Of a stretch of 8,879 nucleotides of DNA, positions 5,579-8,879 are shown piece after piece. Below the pieces are notes generated by a model. The model was not told where the DNA came from. It did not search any database and was given only the letters and a program-made list of their open reading frames with translations. The translations under genes and the position numbers were made by a program. Source of the DNA: Desulfovibrio sp. (GTDB lineage: Bacteria > Desulfobacterota > Desulfovibrionia > Desulfovibrionales > Desulfovibrionaceae); NCBI GenBank assembly GCA_003512875.1, contig DONZ01000158.1, forward strand, positions 1 to 8,879, in the 5' to 3' direction. The stretch's first letter is position 1. The number at the start of each line of letters is the position of its first letter.

Positions 5579-7182
5579 ATGTTTGTTCAGCAAAAGACGA
5601 TTTTCGTAAACGGTGTGATTAAAACTATGGATTTAAATAATCCGGAAGTTGAAGCGGTTTGCGTAAGTGCCGGAAAAATTGAAGCATTGGGCAAAAAAAG
5701 CGAAATTTTGGAATATGTGAAAAATGTTCCGCATGAAGTGATAGATTTGCAGGGAAAAGTCGCTTATCCCGGTTTTATCGATACCCATAGCCATTTGGAT
5801 ATGTGCGCATTGGCATTGGAACGGGTTTCCTGCGATTTGAGTCTTAAAACAATCGATACCGTTATCAATAAATTAAAAGAAAAAGCTCATGCAACCCCCA
5901 AGGGCGAGTGGGTTATCGGCTATTGTTACGACGATACCGGACTGCAGGACAACAGGCATTTGGATAAGCATGATTTGGATAAGGTAAGTACGGAACATCC
6001 TGTCATTGTTTTCCATATTTCAACACATCTTGGTTATATCAATAGCTATGCGATTAAAAAATTAGGAATAACAAAAAACAATAAGGTTGAGGGCGGGGAA
6101 TATGTTATCGGCGAAGACGGCGAACCTACGGGTTTGCTATTGGAATTCGCCTTTTTTGAGACCATAGCATATTTGCCCGAACCGACAGAAGAGCGTTTAA
6201 AAGAATTAATCGAACAAGCGGTTCATAACTATAACGCTGTTGGCATCACCACATTCCATGTGGGGGGTATCGGGCTTAGCGCCAATCCGGAAAAAACAAT
6301 GCGCTGTTTTTTGGATTTGGAAAGACAGGGAAGATTGACCGCCCGCGCATATTTGCATTTCATGCCCGGCGTTATGGAAACATTCGCCCAATACGGCTTA
6401 TGGAATTTTGGAAGCGACTATCTGAAATTCGGGGGATTGAAATATTTTACCGATGGCTCGATTCAGGCTTTCACCGCCGCATTAAGCGAAGATTATTATT
6501 CAAAACCGGGATATAAGGGCAGCGTTTTATTTCCTCAGGAAGAAATTGACGCAATTATTGAAAAATATCATTTGATGGGTGTTCAAGTCGCTGTTCATAC
6601 CAATGGAGATCAAGCTTCAGAAGGGGTTATCCAAGCCTTTGAAAAGGCGTATGAAAAGTCTCCTGTACGATTAAACCACTTGCTTATTCACGCTCAAACC
6701 GTCCGGGAAGATCAGCTGGACCGCATGAAAGCCATAGGAATAATACCGTCGTTTTTGGACAGCATATTTCTGTTTGGGGCGACAGGCACGCAAGTATTTT
6801 CTTGGGACCGGAACGTACCGGTCGCATGAATCCGGCAGGTTCCGCCGTCCGCCGCGATATGCCGTTTTCCCTGCATTCCGACAGTCCCGTTCTTCCTATC
6901 ATGGTTCTTGAAAGTATCAATACGGCGGTAAACAGAAAAAGCAGCGGCGGAAAAATTTACGGTGAAGATCAAAAAATCACTCCATATCAAGCACTGCAGG
7001 CGTATACGACTCACGCGGCTCTTTGCTGTTTGTCGGAAAATGACAGAGGAGCCTTAAAAGCGGGATATTACGCCGATATGGTTGTTCTTGAACGTGATAT
7101 TGAAAAAATTGCTCCCGAAACTATCATCGATACGAAAATTTGCATGACTGTTTGCGGCGGAAAGATTGTTTATAAAGCATAA
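5579..7182 (+). pseudogene. amidohydrolase-3 family enzyme (YtcJ-like), frameshifted
   Basis: Restored, this would be a metal-dependent hydrolase of about 535 residues, near the usual family length. The first part (416 residues from ATG 5579) has the N-terminal cap strand, GFIDTHSHLD with metal ligands His70 and His72, KYFTDGSIQAFTAAL (288-302), HTNGDQ with His340, and HLLIHAQ with His371. It then runs out of frame and stops at 6827-6829. The rest continues in the -1 frame from about 6799: GPERTGRMNPAGSAVRR, HSDSPV with the metal-binding Asp, and the C-terminal GYYADMVVLE and GGKIVYKA. Adding one T to the TTTT at 6797-6800 joins the parts as VFFLGPER. ATG 5579 gives the more typical N-terminus, though GGAG is only one base away; ATG 5567 would add four residues. 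Family members cleave amide or cyclic C-N bonds; the substrate is unknown. Both parts remain intact otherwise, which suggests a recent mutation or a sequencing error. Confidence 0.88.
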
Positions 7183-7211
7183 AACCAATAAAAAAATAGA
7201 GAGGGGCTTTT

Positions 7212-8684
7212 ATGATTGAAGGATTTTCTTGGTATTTAAGCTACATAGTCGTTTATTTTGCGATTATGTTCGGTATCGGGTTTTACTATTTTATGAAAGT
7301 GAAATCAGCTGACGATTATCTTATCGGTGGCTGGAATATGGGCTTTTGGCCTATTGTCGGCACGGTTATCAGCACATGGTGCGGCGCGTCCGTATTTATC
7401 GGCACGGTAGGACTTGCGTTTAATGTCGGTATGTCCGCATACCTTCGTTTTTCTTTCGCAAGCATTTTCTTCACTCTTCTTTTGATTATCGTGTTCGGCA
7501 AGTGTTTGAGAAGACAAAGGCTCTATACCTTGGCTGACCTTTTCGGACAGCGTTTCGGTCCTAAAGTGGGTATCATTCCCTCTATTTTGTCCGCATTCAT
7601 TTATGCCATTCCGACAACAGCGATGCAGTATATCGCAATGAACACCATTTGGACGACTATTTTCGGTTTGGACCCGACTACTGGGCTTATCCTTTCCACG
7701 GTGCTTATTTTTGCCTTTACCGTTTTGGGCGGTTTGCCGGGAACCATCATTACCGATGCGCTGCAGGCGATCATCATTGTGACAGGCATTATTATTCTTG
7801 CCGTGGCAACCGTAAAATTTGCAGGCGGCTTTGAACATATCATAGAAGTGACCCCTCCAGAATATTTATCACCGGCGGGACCGTTCGGTTATCAGGAAGT
7901 ATTTTTATATTTCTTGTCTGTGGGACCTTTTTATTTGATGTGGCAATCAAGCTGGCAGCGTATTTTTGCCGCCAAAACAGAAAAAATTTCTTTTAGAGCG
8001 AACGTGACGGCTGTTTTGATTTGTTCATTCATTTTATTGATGCCCTGCATTATCGGCGTTGCTTCACGTTTATTTTTACCGGCGGATATCAATGGTGACA
8101 TGATCTTTTCAAGGGTGGTGAAAGATTTGCTTCCTCCTTATATCGGCGGATTTATTTATTGCGCGCTTCTCGCCGCTCTTGTGACGGGGGCGGATTCGTT
8201 TATCCTGCAAGGCAGTTCAAGCTTGACCCACGACCTGTACAGAAGATTGATCAATCCCGATGCAACCAATAAGCAAATTTTGTTTGTATCGCGTATTACC
8301 GTGTTGTTTGTCGCTCTTGCCGCATTCATCGTTGCAATGTATTTCAGCGGTATTCTGGCTATTTACCAATGGGTGCTGCGTCTTACGGCGACAACGCTCG
8401 TTCTTCCTTTCCTCGCAACCATGTTTGTAAAGAGAACGACAAAAACCGGCGTTTTGTGCGGCATGGTCGGCGGATTGGTTTCAACGTTAATCTGGCCTTT
8501 GCTCGGCATAACTTTCGACCAAACGATTTTCGGTTTCTTGTTCAGTTTCTTAGGACTTTTCTTCGGTTCAATGTTCAGCAAGCATTCTCCGGAAGAATTT
8601 CCTGCTGCCGTGATGTGGGAAAATCTGCCATGCGCAAACGCGGAACCGGAATGCAACTCCGTTTATGCTGACAAGTTAGATTGA
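7212..8684 (+). CDS. sodium:solute symporter (SSF family)
   Basis: The 490-residue protein has about 13 hydrophobic segments and the SSF layout. ADDYLIGG (33-40) follows the first helix, GGLPGTIITDALQ (173-185) is the family signature with Gly-Gly, Asp182 and Gln185, and ALLAALVTGADSFILQGSSS (318-337), followed by HDLYRR, matches the conserved helix that contributes to the Na2 sodium site. There Thr325-Gly326 stand where Ser-Thr or Ser-Ser is usual (alignment by eye). The protein would import a small organic solute with sodium across the cytoplasmic membrane. GAGAGGGG at 7199-7206 precedes ATG 7212 by five bases. The gene begins 29 bases after the amidohydrolase stop, so the two are probably co-transcribed and the transported compound may be that enzyme's substrate or product. 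The soluble tail from about 458 to 490 is poorly conserved in this family. Confidence 0.92.
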   Translation: MIEGFSWYLSYIVVYFAIMFGIGFYYFMKVKSADDYLIGGWNMGFWPIVGTVISTWCGASVFIGTVGLAFNVGMSAYLRFSFASIFFTLLLIIVFGKCLRRQRLYTLADLFGQRFGPKVGIIPSILSAFIYAIPTTAMQYIAMNTIWTTIFGLDPTTGLILSTVLIFAFTVLGGLPGTIITDALQAIIIVTGIIILAVATVKFAGGFEHIIEVTPPEYLSPAGPFGYQEVFLYFLSVGPFYLMWQSSWQRIFAAKTEKISFRANVTAVLICSFILLMPCIIGVASRLFLPADINGDMIFSRVVKDLLPPYIGGFIYCALLAALVTGADSFILQGSSSLTHDLYRRLINPDATNKQILFVSRITVLFVALAAFIVAMYFSGILAIYQWVLRLTATTLVLPFLATMFVKRTTKTGVLCGMVGGLVSTLIWPLLGITFDQTIFGFLFSFLGLFFGSMFSKHSPEEFPAAVMWENLPCANAEPECNSVYADKLD

Positions 8685-8714
8685 TTGTTTGATTGAATTG
8701 AAAATTCATTGATG

Positions 8715-8752
8715 AAAAGATTGTTTTCTTATATGGGAAAACAATCTTTTTT
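8715..8752 (+). terminator. terminator of the symporter gene
   Basis: A perfect stem of up to 14 bp, AAAAGATTGTTTTC (8715-8728) with GAAAACAATCTTTT (8737-8750), is followed by T residues to 8752. The A run on the 5' side means it could also work on the opposite strand. Confidence 0.9.
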
Positions 8753-8773
8753 CGTTGGATAATGACGTTATGA

Positions 8774-8810
8774 AAAAAGCCCGATACGTTTCATGAAGAT
8801 CGGGCTTTTT
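8774..8810. terminator. second, bidirectional terminator
   Basis: AAAAAGCCCGAT (8774-8785) pairs with ATCGGGCTTTTT (8799-8810) around a 13-base loop. With A and T runs on both sides it can stop transcription from either direction. It may serve a convergent gene beyond the window, or back up the terminator at 8715. The loop contains TTCATGAA, a small palindrome of its own. Confidence 0.9.
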
Positions 8811-8825
8811 GCTTTTAATATAACA

Positions 8826-8853
8826 AGTTAATTATAAAAATTAACTGGTTAAT
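8826..8853. repeat. cluster of GTTAAT inverted repeats, possible operator
   Basis: AGTTAAT (8827-8833) or its near copy is mirrored by ATTAACT (8840-8846), and TTAAC-TG-GTTAA (8841-8852) forms a second overlapping palindrome, so three GTTAA units alternate in orientation. A weak promoter, TTGCTT (8809-8814) and TATAAA (8833-8838) with 18 bp between, would place the repeats at its -10 box. This suggests the control region of a gene to the right, but AT-rich chance repeats are possible. Confidence 0.35.
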
Positions 8854-8879
8854 TTAAAAATGATTTTATCTTGCGACAG

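Noticed and set aside
6802..7182. The second part of the amidohydrolase as an independent gene starting at TTG 6802
   Set aside because: There is no ribosome binding site, and the sequence begins in the middle of the conserved GPER region of the family, so it is the downstream part of the frameshifted gene.
7305..7838. A 177-codon open frame on the minus strand inside the symporter gene
   Set aside because: It is opposite a clear SSF gene, and its His-, Asn- and Lys-rich, low-complexity product looks like reverse-strand translation of membrane-protein codons.

Overview
The window is an AT-rich (roughly 40% GC by eye) bacterial chromosomal segment with compact genes, Shine-Dalgarno sites close to the AGGAG consensus, sigma70-type TTGACA promoters and many rho-independent terminators. 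A TRAP transporter with a Sec signal peptide ending Ala-Arg-Ala, next to a sodium:solute symporter, an SDR dehydrogenase and an IclR-type regulator, suggests an anaerobic or host-associated bacterium that lives on organic acids or amides. Synergistota, Negativicutes and Desulfovibrio-like groups are candidates, but the sequence alone does not decide the taxon.

Layout, left to right. Positions 1-78 hold a leftward promoter, a tandem operator and what looks like the start codon of a truncated divergent gene. An IclR-family regulator follows at 221-994, with its own terminator. An SDR oxidoreductase (1212-2027) has a TTGACA promoter and a tandem operator. A TRAP transporter operon comes next (dctP 2187-3209, dctQ 3265-3780, dctM 3789-5072), also with its own promoter and operator. 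The dctP-dctQ gap carries a strong hairpin with a UUCG loop, probably an mRNA stabiliser. A spacer of about 500 bases contains two candidate terminators, a promoter and a (TA)9 tract. It is followed by an amidohydrolase of the amidohydrolase-3 type (5579-7182) interrupted by a one-base frameshift at a T run, then an SSF symporter (7212-8684). Two more hairpin terminators and a cluster of GTTAAT inverted repeats close the window.

How it fits together. The same 17-bp palindrome, GTTTCAT-ATA-ATGAAAC with small variations, lies just downstream of the -10 box of three transcription units: the divergent gene, the SDR gene and the TRAP operon. In two of them a second, one-armed copy sits exactly 20 bp upstream over the -10 box, and the two modules are nearly identical. 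This looks like a local regulon of the IclR-family protein, with operators placed so that binding would block transcription. The inferred pathway is uptake of an unidentified carboxylate-bearing compound by the TRAP system, with oxidation or reduction by the SDR. The amidohydrolase and SSF symporter form a neighbouring unit with no good copy of the operator, so they may be controlled differently. No mobile element, CRISPR array, tRNA or rRNA is visible. Nothing here is clearly a new type of system; the tandem-operator regulon and the broken amidohydrolase are the points most worth following up.
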